DNA from: Cupriavidus agavae
Lineage (GTDB): Bacteria; Pseudomonadota; Gammaproteobacteria; Burkholderiales; Burkholderiaceae
Reading direction: 5' to 3'
NCBI RefSeq assembly: GCF_004217045.1
Contig: NZ_SGXM01000009.1
Span: forward strand, 1 to 64,000
Length of the DNA stretch: 64,000 nt
A program made the position numbers and the translations under genes. The notes under the pieces are model-generated. The model saw nothing but the letters and a program-made list of their open reading frames with translations. It had not been told where the DNA came from and searched no databases. Positions 51,089 to 59,719 of this stretch are shown one piece after another. Every line of letters starts with the position of its first letter. Position 1 is the first letter of the stretch.

Positions 51089-51961
51089 ATGGCTGCCATG
51101 CAAACGCTCACGCCCAATTCCGAAACGGCCATCGACTTCCCCGGACTGCTGCGCTACTGGCGCGGCAGGCGCGGCTACAGCCAACTGGCGCTGTCGCAGG
51201 TGGCCGGGGTGTCGCAGCGCCATATCAGCTTCCTGGAGTCGGGGCGCGCCCGTCCCAGCCGCGAAATGGTGCTGGCGCTCGCCGAGCGGCTGGCCGTGCC
51301 GCTGCGGCAGCGTAACCGGCTGCTGCTGGCCAGCGGCTTCGCGCCGGCCTACAGCGAGCACGCGCTGGGTTCGCCCCCGCTGCAGATGGTGCGCCAGGCC
51401 ATCGGCCTGATTCTGTCGAAGCAGGAGCCCTATCCGGCCGTGGTGCTCGACCGGTTCTGGAATCTGGTCGATGCGAACCAGGCATACCGGCAGCTCCTGG
51501 CGAGGCTGCCGGCGGAGCGGACGGCGGCGGGGCAGGACGGCAGGCTGAACCTGATGCTGGCCGTGTTCGATCCGGATGGCCTCTGGCCGCTGATCGAGAA
51601 CGCACGGCAGGTGGGCCGCTACCTGCTGCGGCGCGTGACGCAGGAGTTGCAGGGGCAGGCCCACGACCAGACGGCCCGCACGATCCTGGCGCAGATCGCG
51701 GCCTGGCACCCCGATCTGGTCGATGCAGGCGGGGAGTTGCTCGTCGATGACGACCCGGCCGAATCGGCGCCGCCGCCCGTGCTGCCGGTCACCCTCCGGA
51801 TGGGAGAGGTGCGGATCTCGATGTTCTCCACGCTGACCACGCTCGGCATTCCGCAGGACGTCACGCTGCAGGAACTGCGCATCGAGTGCTTCTACCCCGC
51901 CGATGACCCGACCCGGCAGGTTTTCGAAACACTGGCCGCCAACATGACGACGCTGTCATAA
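51089..51961 (+). CDS. XRE regulator with MmyB-like ligand-binding domain
   Basis: The 290-residue protein (or 287 from the ATG at 51098) has an N-terminal XRE domain (LLRYWRGRRGYSQLALSQVAGVSQRHISFLESGRARPSREMVLALAERLAVPLRQRNRLLLASGFAP) and a C-terminal PAS-like MmyB domain (YPAVVLDRFWNLVDANQAYRQLLA, ...PVTLRMGEVRISMFSTLTTLGIPQDVTLQELRIECFYPAD). The C-terminal ending is typical for this family, some members of which bind fatty acids. It is monocistronic. The target is not visible from its neighbours. Confidence 0.88.
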   Translation: MAAMQTLTPNSETAIDFPGLLRYWRGRRGYSQLALSQVAGVSQRHISFLESGRARPSREMVLALAERLAVPLRQRNRLLLASGFAPAYSEHALGSPPLQMVRQAIGLILSKQEPYPAVVLDRFWNLVDANQAYRQLLARLPAERTAAGQDGRLNLMLAVFDPDGLWPLIENARQVGRYLLRRVTQELQGQAHDQTARTILAQIAAWHPDLVDAGGELLVDDDPAESAPPPVLPVTLRMGEVRISMFSTLTTLGIPQDVTLQELRIECFYPADDPTRQVFETLAANMTTLS

Positions 51962-52032
51962 AAGCACAGTCGTGCTACTATCGCCGGGCCGCCGCGGAAG
52001 GCATCCTGCATGGCTTCCGGCGGCATCGTTAC

Positions 52033-52188
52033 GTCTTCAGGGCGGGGTGAAAGTCCCCACCGGCGGTATGTGGCAGCAGTCGCAAGACAGCGCTGCCGCG
52101 AGCCCGCGAGCGCCCGCATTCCCGTGCGGGGTCAGCAGACCTGGTGAGAGGCCAGGGCCGACGGTCATAGTCCGGATGAAAGAAGATG
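52033..52188 (+). ncRNA. FMN riboswitch (RFN element)
   Basis: The conserved blocks occur in order: CTTCAGGGCGGGGTGAAAGT then CCCCACCGGCGGTA, AGCCCGCGAGCG, a GTCAGCAGACCTGGTGAGAGGC run, GCCGACGGTCATAGTCCGG and ATGAAAGAAGAT. This is a clear RFN element, about 155 bases before the ribB start. FMN binding should lower ribB expression. The expression platform is not certain; GC-rich hairpins follow but there is no clear T-run, so translation control is likely. Confidence 0.97.
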
Positions 52189-52342
52189 GGCGGAATCCGC
52201 ATGGCTGGCCCGTGCGCGCGCGGCGTTGTCTCCGGCTGTTGGCCGGGGCACACGTCGCGCGTGCGCCCGCCCGCCGTGCGGCTTCCGCTTGATCGTTCCC
52301 CTGAAACGCCCTCAACTTTGTTTTGCACGGAGCGTTTCACCA

Positions 52343-53011
52343 ATGCTGACTCTTACCAAGACCCCGGTTTCCGATCTTTCGCTCGATGGCGACGCGCGTC
52401 CGCTCGCCGAACGTATCGCGCAGGCGCTCGACGCCATGCGCGAAGGCCGTCCGGTCGTGCTGCTCGACGACGACGACCGCGAGAACGAGGCCGACCTGAT
52501 CCTTGCCGCCGAGCGGCTGACGCAGGCCAACATGGCCATGATGATCCGCGAATGCAGCGGCATCGTCTGCCTGTGCCTGACCGCCGCCAAGGTGCGCGAA
52601 CTGGGCCTGCGCCCGATGGTGGAGCACAACCGCAGCCAGTACGGCACGGCCTTCACGGTCTCGATCGAGGCGCGCGAAGGGGTGTCTACCGGTGTCAGCG
52701 CGGCGGATCGCATCACGACGATCCGCGCGGCCATTGCCGATGGCGCCGGCACCGACGCCGTGGTCAGCCCCGGCCATGTGTTCCCGCTGGTGGCCGTCGA
52801 TGGCGGCGTTCTGCAGCGGCGCGGCCATACCGAAGGCTCGGTCGAACTGGCGCGCATGGCCGGGCTTTCCCCCTCGGCGGTGCTGTGCGAGTTGATGAAC
52901 GAGGATGGCACGATGGCGCGCCGCGCCGAGGCACTGGTCTTCGCCGAGCGGTACCAGTTGCCGGTGCTGACCATTGCCGATCTGGTGGCCTGGCGCGAGC
53001 TGCATGGCTGA
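52343..53011 (+). CDS. ribB: 3,4-dihydroxy-2-butanone 4-phosphate synthase, stand-alone
   Basis: The 222-residue enzyme converts ribulose 5-phosphate to 3,4-dihydroxy-2-butanone 4-phosphate plus formate for riboflavin synthesis. Key motifs are LLDDDDRENEADLILAAERL (acidic Mg2+ site), ECSGIVCLCL, FTVSIEAREGVSTGVSAADR, and PGHVFPLVAVDGGVLQRRGHTEGSVELARMAGL. The length is that of monofunctional RibB, with no GTP cyclohydrolase II domain. Riboswitch control suggests a second copy besides a ribBA in a main rib operon elsewhere. GGAG at about ten bases before the ATG sets the start. Confidence 0.96.
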   Translation: MLTLTKTPVSDLSLDGDARPLAERIAQALDAMREGRPVVLLDDDDRENEADLILAAERLTQANMAMMIRECSGIVCLCLTAAKVRELGLRPMVEHNRSQYGTAFTVSIEAREGVSTGVSAADRITTIRAAIADGAGTDAVVSPGHVFPLVAVDGGVLQRRGHTEGSVELARMAGLSPSAVLCELMNEDGTMARRAEALVFAERYQLPVLTIADLVAWRELHG

Positions 53012-53060
53012 GCGGCGGGGCCGGCGACAAGACTGATCCCGCGCAAGCGAAGGCCGGAAA

Positions 53061-53103
53061 CGCCCCGGAAAACACGCGGTTTCAGGCGCCGGGGCGGGTT
53101 TTC
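53061..53103 (+). terminator. Possible terminator after ribB
   Basis: CGCCCCGG (53061-53068) can pair with CCGGGGCG (53089-53096), with a 20-base loop, followed by GGTTTTC. It is a moderate candidate given the long loop. Confidence 0.45.
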
Positions 53104-53182
53104 ATGCTTGCCGGGGTGTCGCGGGGCGGGGATGCTGTGCGAAAATTCGGGCTCTTTTTCCCGTCCTTACGAGGGTTTCCCG

Positions 53183-53752
53183 ATGTTTCTCCGCATCCTC
53201 GCACGCGCGACCCTGCTCGTCGGCGCGTGTTTCAGTCTGGCTGCCCACGCCGAATCCAGCGGCGCGGCGCCTGTCAATAACGGCGCGATCCGCCCGGTGG
53301 CGGCGGGCGCGCTGTACCAGTGCAAGGGCCCGAACGGCGGCACGATCTTCCGTGGCGCACCGCGCGACGGCTGCGTCCTGCTGGCTTCGCCCGATCCCTC
53401 CGCACCCGATCCGCAGCGTTGGCTGCCGCTGATGGGCGCCAACGGCATGATCTCGTATCTCGACCAGGCGTCGGTCCGTCGCCGGGGCACCGAGGTGGGC
53501 GTGGCGCTGGTCCACAATGCACCGCCCGGCGTCATCAAGACCGCCAGCGGCGACACCATCCGTTCCTCGCTCAAACGCATGGTGCTCAATTGCGCCACGT
53601 CAATGTACGCGGTCATCGAGCAGACGCTCTACAACAAGCGCTACGCACGCGGCGAATCGCTCTACACGATCCGGGGTCCGCAGGCTGGCATGCCGCTGCC
53701 GGCCGCCTCGGGCACGCTGGCGGGCGACCTCATGGCGAAGTTCTGCCACTAG
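53183..53752 (+). CDS. Exported surface-adhesin E-like protein
   Basis: The 189-residue protein has a signal peptide (MFLRILARATLLVGACFSLAAHAES). A small disulphide region (YQCKGPNGGTIFRGAPRDGCVLL) is followed by a beta-rich domain (GANGMISYLDQASVRRRGTEVGVALVHNAPPGV, then RMVLNCATSMYAVIEQTLYNKRYARGESLYTI) resembling the surface-adhesin protein E family of proteobacteria. GAGGG seven bases upstream supports the start. A periplasmic or outer-surface place is likely; the function is not known. Confidence 0.7.
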   Translation: MFLRILARATLLVGACFSLAAHAESSGAAPVNNGAIRPVAAGALYQCKGPNGGTIFRGAPRDGCVLLASPDPSAPDPQRWLPLMGANGMISYLDQASVRRRGTEVGVALVHNAPPGVIKTASGDTIRSSLKRMVLNCATSMYAVIEQTLYNKRYARGESLYTIRGPQAGMPLPAASGTLAGDLMAKFCH

Positions 53753-53776
53753 GCCATCCCATCAGCCCGCCGGGGG

Positions 53777-54178
53777 TCACTCGCCGACGTGGCGGGCCTT
53801 CCAGGTGCCATTCGACTGCTTGCAGAACCAGCCCGACCACGCCTCGGTGGCGCTGCCGCGCTTGAGGTCCGACTTCAGCCGGCGGCACTGCTGGCCCTTG
53901 TCCTCGCGGGTCTCGACCGGGCTGATCGTGCCATCGACGGCCTGGCGGCGCCCCTGCGCCGGGTAATGCCATTCCACGATCTTGTTGTCCTCGGTATCCA
54001 CCAGCGCCTGGCGCACCGATTTCTGCAGCGAGGCGGCTTCCTTCTGGTTGAGCGTGCCGACGATGCTGCCGGACAGGTAATTCTCGAAATAGGCGAACGC
54101 GGACGGTGAGGCGGCGACCAGCAGGGCGCCGGCAAGGCTGGCTACGATGGCAAGGCGACGGGGTCGGCGAACGGACAT
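53777..54178 (-). CDS. Exported RT0821/Lpp0805-like surface protein, function unknown
   Basis: The 133-residue product has a signal peptide (MSVRRPRRLAIVASLAGALLVAASPSAFA) and a body resembling RT0821/Lpp0805 or 17-kDa antigen C-terminal domains: YLSGSIVGTLNQKEAASLQKSVRQALVDTEDNKIVEWHYPAQG, then CRRLKSDLKRGSATEAWSGWFCKQSNGTWKA with a probable Cys-Cys bridge. AAGGA six bases before the ATG supports the start. It converges on the adhesin E-like gene. Confidence 0.7.
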   Translation of the reverse strand: MSVRRPRRLAIVASLAGALLVAASPSAFAYFENYLSGSIVGTLNQKEAASLQKSVRQALVDTEDNKIVEWHYPAQGRRQAVDGTISPVETREDKGQQCRRLKSDLKRGSATEAWSGWFCKQSNGTWKARHVGE

Positions 54179-54639
54179 GGCGATTCCTTTGACTGGTAAG
54201 AGAACGAAAGGGGGCGAGGCGATTGTAAGCGCCGAATCTGCCGTGTGGTGAATTCCAGCGCACAAGCCGTGCCGGCGCCGGTCGAGCTGCCGATCCACGC
54301 GCGCATGACCTATGCTTGACTTCAGCCTCCGAAGTCATACGGGGAGCGGCTTTCACCCCACTGGTGAGACATTTTGTTGCAAACGTTGCGGCGTCGAAAC
54401 GTGACTTTTAAGGCGCGAATTGTTATGGTTCCGCATCGCATTGCAACAATCCCGACAAGCATCGGCGGCAATGTCCTGTTCCGGCCAACGCGGATTCCCA
54501 TCGGAGCCCGTGGTGCAGTGCAGGCTGGTCCGCCTTTTGCTGTGTTCGCTGTACTCAATCGTTGAAGTTTCCTGACGCATCCCGGCGCGGCCGCATCTTC
54601 CGGCCGCCTGTTTCCCCGCTAACCCGATCACCGGCCTTC
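54179..54639. other. Long non-coding stretch upstream of opgG
   Basis: These 461 bases lie between divergent genes. They include a TTGACT at 54316-54321 without a convincing -10. No supported frame, RNA family or strong hairpin was seen. The region presumably carries the osmotic control of opgGH. Confidence 0.4.
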
Positions 54640-56229
54640 ATGACCGCACATCCCACGTCGCTCCATCCCGCCCATCGCCCGACGACCGCGCCCGCGCGTG
54701 GTACGCCCGGCAGAGTGGGAGGGCTGGCCCGATGGATCGGCGGCGGCATGCTGGCCGTGATGGCACTGACCGCGCACGCTTTCGACTTCGAAACGGTGGC
54801 CGCGCGGGCGCGCCAGCTTTCGGCGGCCCCCTACAAGCCGGCCAAGGCGCAGGAGCTGCCGCGCGAACTCAAGGAGCTGTCGTACGACCGCTACCGCGAG
54901 ATCGAGTACAAGCCCGAGCGCTTTGCGTGGCGCGGCACGCGGTTGCCGTTCGAGATCTCGTTCTTCCATGAAGGCATGGTCTTCGACCAGCCGGTGCGGA
55001 TCAACGAGGTGGTCGGCAACAGCGTGCGCGAATTCCGCTTCGATCCGGCCGCGTTCAACTACGGCTCGCACAAGGTAGACCCGGCCAAGCTCAAGGGGCT
55101 GGGCTTCGCTGGCTTCCGGCTGATGTACCCGCTGAACCAGGGCAAGCGCAAGGACGAACTCGCTTCGTTCCTCGGCGCGAGCTATTTCCGCGCGCTCGGC
55201 AAGGACCAGTGGTACGGCCTGTCGGCGCGGGGCGTGGCGGTGGATACGGCGCTCAATTCGGGCGAGGAGTTTCCGCGTTTCGTCGAATACTGGATCGAGC
55301 GCCCGTCGGCCAACGACAAGCAACTGACGATCTATGCACTGATGGATTCGCGCCGCATCAGCGGCGCCTACCGTTTCGTCATCAAGCCCGGCAACGAGAC
55401 CGTGATGGAAGTGAAGTCGCGCCTGTTCCTGCGCGAGCACGTGACCAAGCTCGGCCTGGCGCCGCTGACCAGCATGTACCTGTTCGGCGAGAACCAGCCG
55501 TCGGCGCAGGCCGATTTCCGTCCCGAAGTGCACGACTCGGACGGCCTGTCCGTGCAACTGGGCACCGGCGAGTGGATCTGGCGTCCGCTGGTCAATCCCA
55601 AGCGGCTGCTGGTGACGTCGTTCGGCGCCACGAATCCGCAGGGCTACGGGCTGATGCAGCGCGACCGCAGCTTCGACAACTACCAGGAGATCGGCTCGTG
55701 GTACGAGCGCCGGCCGAGCGCGTGGGTGGAACCGAAGGGCAACTGGGGCGCCGGCCGCGTGGAACTGGTGCAGATTCCCACGCCGGACGAGACCAACGAC
55801 AACATCGTGGCGTTCTGGGTGCCGGACAACCCGCCCAAGCCGAAGCAGGCGTTCGACTACGAGTACCGGCTCAAGTGGCAGAAGGACGGCGAGAACCTGC
55901 CGCCGCTGTCGTGGGTCACGCAGACGCGCCGGGGCCAGGGCCTCACGCGCAAGCAGGATGACACCAGCTTCTCGCTGGTGGTGGATTTCGAAGGCCCGGC
56001 GTTCAAGAAGCTGGGCGAAGAGGTCAGGCTCGATCCGGTGGTGTCCGCGGACGCCAACGGCGAGCTGCTGAAAACAATAGTTCAGCGCAATGAGGCCACG
56101 GGTGGCTGGCGCATGACGATGTTCATGCGGCGCAAGGACGAGAGCAAGCCGGTTGAGTTGCGCGGCTACCTTCGCAACGGCAATACAACCCTATCCGAGA
56201 CATGGAGCTACATCTTACCTCCAGGCTGA
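54640..56229 (+). CDS. opgG: Osmoregulated periplasmic glucan biosynthesis protein G
   Basis: The 529-residue periplasmic protein is read from the ATG at 54640 (an upstream TTG at 54562 is less likely). A long basic signal region ends GGGMLAVMALTAHA, then FDFETVAARARQLSAAPYKPAKAQELPRELKELSYDRYREIEYKPERFAW, a typical OpgG N-terminus. Other landmarks are FSFHEGMVF-like FFHEGMVFDQPV, LNSGEEFPRFVEYWIERP and DFRPEVHDSDGLSVQLGTGEWIWRPL. OpgG acts on the glucan backbone in the periplasm. It overlaps opgH by 28 bases. Confidence 0.96.
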   Translation: MTAHPTSLHPAHRPTTAPARGTPGRVGGLARWIGGGMLAVMALTAHAFDFETVAARARQLSAAPYKPAKAQELPRELKELSYDRYREIEYKPERFAWRGTRLPFEISFFHEGMVFDQPVRINEVVGNSVREFRFDPAAFNYGSHKVDPAKLKGLGFAGFRLMYPLNQGKRKDELASFLGASYFRALGKDQWYGLSARGVAVDTALNSGEEFPRFVEYWIERPSANDKQLTIYALMDSRRISGAYRFVIKPGNETVMEVKSRLFLREHVTKLGLAPLTSMYLFGENQPSAQADFRPEVHDSDGLSVQLGTGEWIWRPLVNPKRLLVTSFGATNPQGYGLMQRDRSFDNYQEIGSWYERRPSAWVEPKGNWGAGRVELVQIPTPDETNDNIVAFWVPDNPPKPKQAFDYEYRLKWQKDGENLPPLSWVTQTRRGQGLTRKQDDTSFSLVVDFEGPAFKKLGEEVRLDPVVSADANGELLKTIVQRNEATGGWRMTMFMRRKDESKPVELRGYLRNGNTTLSETWSYILPPG

Positions 56230-58808
56230 AGCAGCGCCCCGCCCAGGCGGCGGCCGCATGCGAGCGCTATGTCGATCGCTTGCCGGTCTCGCCCGAACAG
56301 CGCGGCGAACTGCTGGCCGATACCCCGAAGCCGGTGATCTCCACCGTGCCCGCCGAAGGCATCGAAGTGCCATCGGCCATGATGGAATTGCAGGCGCGGC
56401 TGGCTGGCCGCGACCCGAAGGACAAGGAAGCTACCGATTTGGATGCACGCAGTACCCCCGGTGGGACCACCTACGCTTCGGTCAGCCGTCGTTTCTCGAT
56501 GGCTTATGGCAACCCGCAGATCGACGGCGAACCGCTGCTCGAAAAGCACGACGACGGCACGGTCAGGGTGCATACCGGCCCCGAGCCCGAGCGCGCGTCG
56601 ATGGTGCCGCGCCAGTGGCCGCCCCACATCGTCTGGGGCGGCATCCGCAACGGCTGGCGCAAGCTGACCGGCCGCGCGCCGGTGCCGGAGACCTGGGATA
56701 CGCTGCACGATGGCCCCGACGCCGAGGGCAAGTGGCACCCGGCCGGCTCGCACCGGCGCTGGGTGCTGCTGGTGCTGGTGGTGGTGCAGACCATCATGGC
56801 CACCTACGCGATGTCGAACGTGCTGCCGTACCACGGCGCCGATCCGCTCGAAGTAGCCATTCTCACGCTGTTCGCGGTGCTGTTCGCGTGGGTGTCGGCC
56901 GGCTTCTGGACGGCGATGATGGGCTTCCTGGTGCTGGCCAAGGGCGGCGACCGGCACCTGATCTCGCGCTCGGCGGCGTCCGACGCCCCGATTGACCCCT
57001 CCGCGCGCACGGCGATCATCATGCCGATCGCCAACGAGGACGTGACGCGCGTGTTCGCGGGCCTGCGGGCCACGTACGAATCGCTCGAACGCACCGGCGA
57101 ACTCCAGCATTTCGATTTCTTCGTGCTGTCCGACAGCGGCAACCCCGACCTGCGCACCGCCGAGCACGATGCCTGGATGGAGCTGTGCCGCGCCGTGGGC
57201 GGGTTTGGCCGCGTGTTCTACCGCTGGCGCCGCCACCGCGTGAAGCGCAAGACCGGCAACGTGGCCGACTTCTGCCGCCGCTGGGGCAGCAAGTATCGCT
57301 ACATGATCGTGCTCGACGCCGACAGCGTGATGAGCGGCGACTGCCTGGCCACGCTGACGCGCCTGATGGAAGCCAATCCGGGCGCCGGCATCATCCAGAC
57401 CGCGCCGCTGGCCGTGGGGCGCGATACGCTCTATGCCCGCGTGCAGCAGTTCTCCACGCGCGTGTACGGCCCGCTGTTTACGGCCGGGCTGCACTACTGG
57501 CAACTGGGCGAATCGCACTACTGGGGCCACAACGCCATCATCCGCGTGAAACCGTTCATGGAGCACTGCGGGCTGGCGCCGCTGCCGGGCAAGGGGCCGC
57601 TCTCGGGCGAAATCCTCTCGCATGACTTTGTCGAGGCCGCGATGATGCGCCGGGCGGGGTGGGGCGTGTGGATCGCCTACGACCTGCCGGGTTCGTTCGA
57701 GGAACTTCCGCCGAACCTGCTCGACGAGGTCAAGCGCGACCGCCGCTGGTGCCAGGGCAACCTGATGAACTTCCGGCTGTGGATGAAGCAGGGCTTCCAC
57801 GCGGTGCACCGCGCCGTGTTCCTGACCGGCATCATGGCCTATGTCTCGGCGCCGCTCTGGTTCCTGTTCCTGCTGCTATCCACGGCCGCGCTGGCCAAGC
57901 ACGCGCTGGTGCCGCCCGAGTACTTCACCCGGCCGTACCAGCTGTTCCCGACCTGGCCCGAGTGGCATCCGGAGAAGGCGCTGGCGCTGTTCTCGGCCAC
58001 CGCCACGCTGCTGTTCCTGCCCAAGCTGTTCAGCGTGATCCTGCTGATGAAGGACGCGAAGCAATACGGCGGGCCGGTGCGGCTGTTCCTCAGCATGCTG
58101 ATCGAGATGGCGCTGTCGGCGCTGCTGGCGCCCACGCGCATGCTGTTCCATACGAAGTTCGTGATCGCCGCCTACAGCGGCTGGGGCATCTCGTGGAAAT
58201 CGCCGCCGCGCGAGGACGCCGAGACGCACTGGGGCGAGGCTTTCCGCCGCCACGGCTGGCACACGGCGCTGGGCCTGGTCTGGGGCGCCGGCGTCTACTG
58301 GCTGAGCCCGGGGTTCATCTGGTGGCTGCTGCCGATCGTGGGCTCGCTGGCGCTGTCGATCCCGCTGTCGGTCATGCTCTCGCGGGTCTCGCTGGGCCGT
58401 GCGGCGCGCCGGGCCGGCCTGTTCATGATCCCGGAAGAGACCATCGTCCCGCGCGAGATCGTCGAGACGCAGCAGCACGTGGAGAACGCCCAGCCGACGC
58501 CGGGTTTCGTCGATGCCGTGGTGGACCCGGTGACCAATGCGCTGATGTGCGCCACCGGTACCGCGCGCACGATCCAGCCCGAGCCGGCGCGCCTGCAGCA
58601 CGCGTCGCTGGTGCAGCACGCGCTGACCAACGGCCCCGGCTCGCTCTCGCCGGCCCAGAAGCATGTGCTGCTTGGCGATCCGTTCGCGCTGTCCCGGCTG
58701 CACGAACTGGTGTGGGGATCGCCGCTGGCCGACACCGCGTGGAAAGAGACGCGCGTGCTGTTGCGGCGCGCCCCGAACGTGCTGCCGCTGCGCCCGCGCC
58801 CGGCCTGA
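56202..58808 (+). CDS. opgH: Glucan glucosyltransferase H (osmoregulated periplasmic glucans)
   Basis: The 868-residue inner-membrane GT2 enzyme polymerises and exports the linear beta-1,2-glucan backbone from UDP-glucose. It has two helices at about residues 185-250, then a cytoplasmic GT domain (TAIIMPIANEDVTRVFAGLRATYESL, FVLSDSGNPD, MIVLDADSVMSGDCL, EILSHDFVEAAMMRRAGW, KRDRRWCQGNLMN with the R/QxxRW motif), and further helices from about 545. The C-terminal cytoplasmic tail runs from about residue 740. It starts inside opgG. A strong terminator follows. Confidence 0.97.
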   Translation: MELHLTSRLKQRPAQAAAACERYVDRLPVSPEQRGELLADTPKPVISTVPAEGIEVPSAMMELQARLAGRDPKDKEATDLDARSTPGGTTYASVSRRFSMAYGNPQIDGEPLLEKHDDGTVRVHTGPEPERASMVPRQWPPHIVWGGIRNGWRKLTGRAPVPETWDTLHDGPDAEGKWHPAGSHRRWVLLVLVVVQTIMATYAMSNVLPYHGADPLEVAILTLFAVLFAWVSAGFWTAMMGFLVLAKGGDRHLISRSAASDAPIDPSARTAIIMPIANEDVTRVFAGLRATYESLERTGELQHFDFFVLSDSGNPDLRTAEHDAWMELCRAVGGFGRVFYRWRRHRVKRKTGNVADFCRRWGSKYRYMIVLDADSVMSGDCLATLTRLMEANPGAGIIQTAPLAVGRDTLYARVQQFSTRVYGPLFTAGLHYWQLGESHYWGHNAIIRVKPFMEHCGLAPLPGKGPLSGEILSHDFVEAAMMRRAGWGVWIAYDLPGSFEELPPNLLDEVKRDRRWCQGNLMNFRLWMKQGFHAVHRAVFLTGIMAYVSAPLWFLFLLLSTAALAKHALVPPEYFTRPYQLFPTWPEWHPEKALALFSATATLLFLPKLFSVILLMKDAKQYGGPVRLFLSMLIEMALSALLAPTRMLFHTKFVIAAYSGWGISWKSPPREDAETHWGEAFRRHGWHTALGLVWGAGVYWLSPGFIWWLLPIVGSLALSIPLSVMLSRVSLGRAARRAGLFMIPEETIVPREIVETQQHVENAQPTPGFVDAVVDPVTNALMCATGTARTIQPEPARLQHASLVQHALTNGPGSLSPAQKHVLLGDPFALSRLHELVWGSPLADTAWKETRVLLRRAPNVLPLRPRPA

Positions 58809-58830
58809 CGGAGCAGGGCGCCGATGTGGA

Positions 58831-58859
58831 AACGGCAGGCCGCTGGCCTGCCGTTTTTT
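58831..58859 (+). terminator. Intrinsic terminator after opgH
   Basis: AACGGCAGGCC / GGCCTGCCGTT (58831-58841 with 58845-58855, loop GCT) is an 11-bp perfect stem followed by six T residues, 23 bases past the opgH stop. Confidence 0.95.
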
Positions 58860-58880
58860 GTTTCCGCTCGTTTGAAACGG

Positions 58881-59459
58881 TCAGCGCAGCGCGGAGACGC
58901 AGATCGGGGCGTTGATGTAGACGTCGCCCACCCGGCGCTCGCCGCGGTCGTTGCGGGTCATGTAGCGGAACATCATGCTGACGCCGATCTTGGTCAGGAT
59001 TTCCACGTCGCGGTTGGCGCAGATGTTGCGCTGGAGCGGCGCGGCATAGTTCACCTCGAAGCTGGCGAGGTCGAGCATCGGGCCGCGATAGTTGGTGAGT
59101 TCGAGCTGGAACAGCACATGCTTGCCGGGGATCGACTGGCAGCGGCGCAGGCGCGTCTCGCCGTCGATCTCGATCGGCAGCGCGTCATTGAGCTGCCGGC
59201 AGGCGCGGGCCAGCACGCTGTCCGGGCGGTTGGTGCTGCGCAGGAGTTCGGGCACGCCGGCCGCGCCGGTGTTCTGGCCGGTAGCGGCGCCCTTGAGCAT
59301 GCGCGACAGGGCTTCGGCTTCATCGACCGCCACGGGCGCGGGCGAGGAAGCGGAAGCCACGGCGGGCCGGCCGGGAGCGGCCCCTGCGGGCAGCGGCGGC
59401 AAGGCTGCAAACGCAACCAGGCTCAGCGAGGCAATAAACGGCTTGGATCGTATGGTCAT
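58881..59459 (-). CDS. Exported hypothetical protein
   Basis: The 192-residue product has a signal peptide (MTIRSKPFIASLSLVAFAALPPLPAGAAPG), an Ala/Pro/Ser-rich stretch, then a body with Cys residues in ARACRQL, RLRRCQSI, RNICANRD and APICVSAL that could form two disulphides. The central part HVLFQLELTNYRGPMLDLASFEVNYAAPLQRNICANRDVEILTKIGVSMMFRYMTRND looks like a folded beta/alpha domain, but I do not recognise a family. It is convergent with opgH, past the terminator. Confidence 0.7.
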   Translation of the reverse strand: MTIRSKPFIASLSLVAFAALPPLPAGAAPGRPAVASASSPAPVAVDEAEALSRMLKGAATGQNTGAAGVPELLRSTNRPDSVLARACRQLNDALPIEIDGETRLRRCQSIPGKHVLFQLELTNYRGPMLDLASFEVNYAAPLQRNICANRDVEILTKIGVSMMFRYMTRNDRGERRVGDVYINAPICVSALR

Positions 59460-59719
59460 GCAGGATAACGGTGCCGGGGACGGGTCCCGTGATCCGTCTT
59501 CCGCGATGCGTCTGACTGCTTGGTCTGGATAACATCCGTACCGACAGGCAGGCATTGTACCCTCCACCTTGGTGCACGCGAAAGCCGCGGCACATATCGA
59601 TTTCGCGCCGGCACGGAGGTTGAGGCGGAATTTCCACGGTACTTGCAGCGGCTTGACGGAAGGCCCGCGAAGCGCTTGCCCTGTGCAACAATTGCGCCCA
59701 GACTTTCCGGAATCCCCAC

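Noticed and set aside
54562..54639. TTG start giving opgG a 26-residue extension
   Set aside because: No ribosome site at the TTG; the ATG at 54640 gives a length closer to known OpgG proteins.
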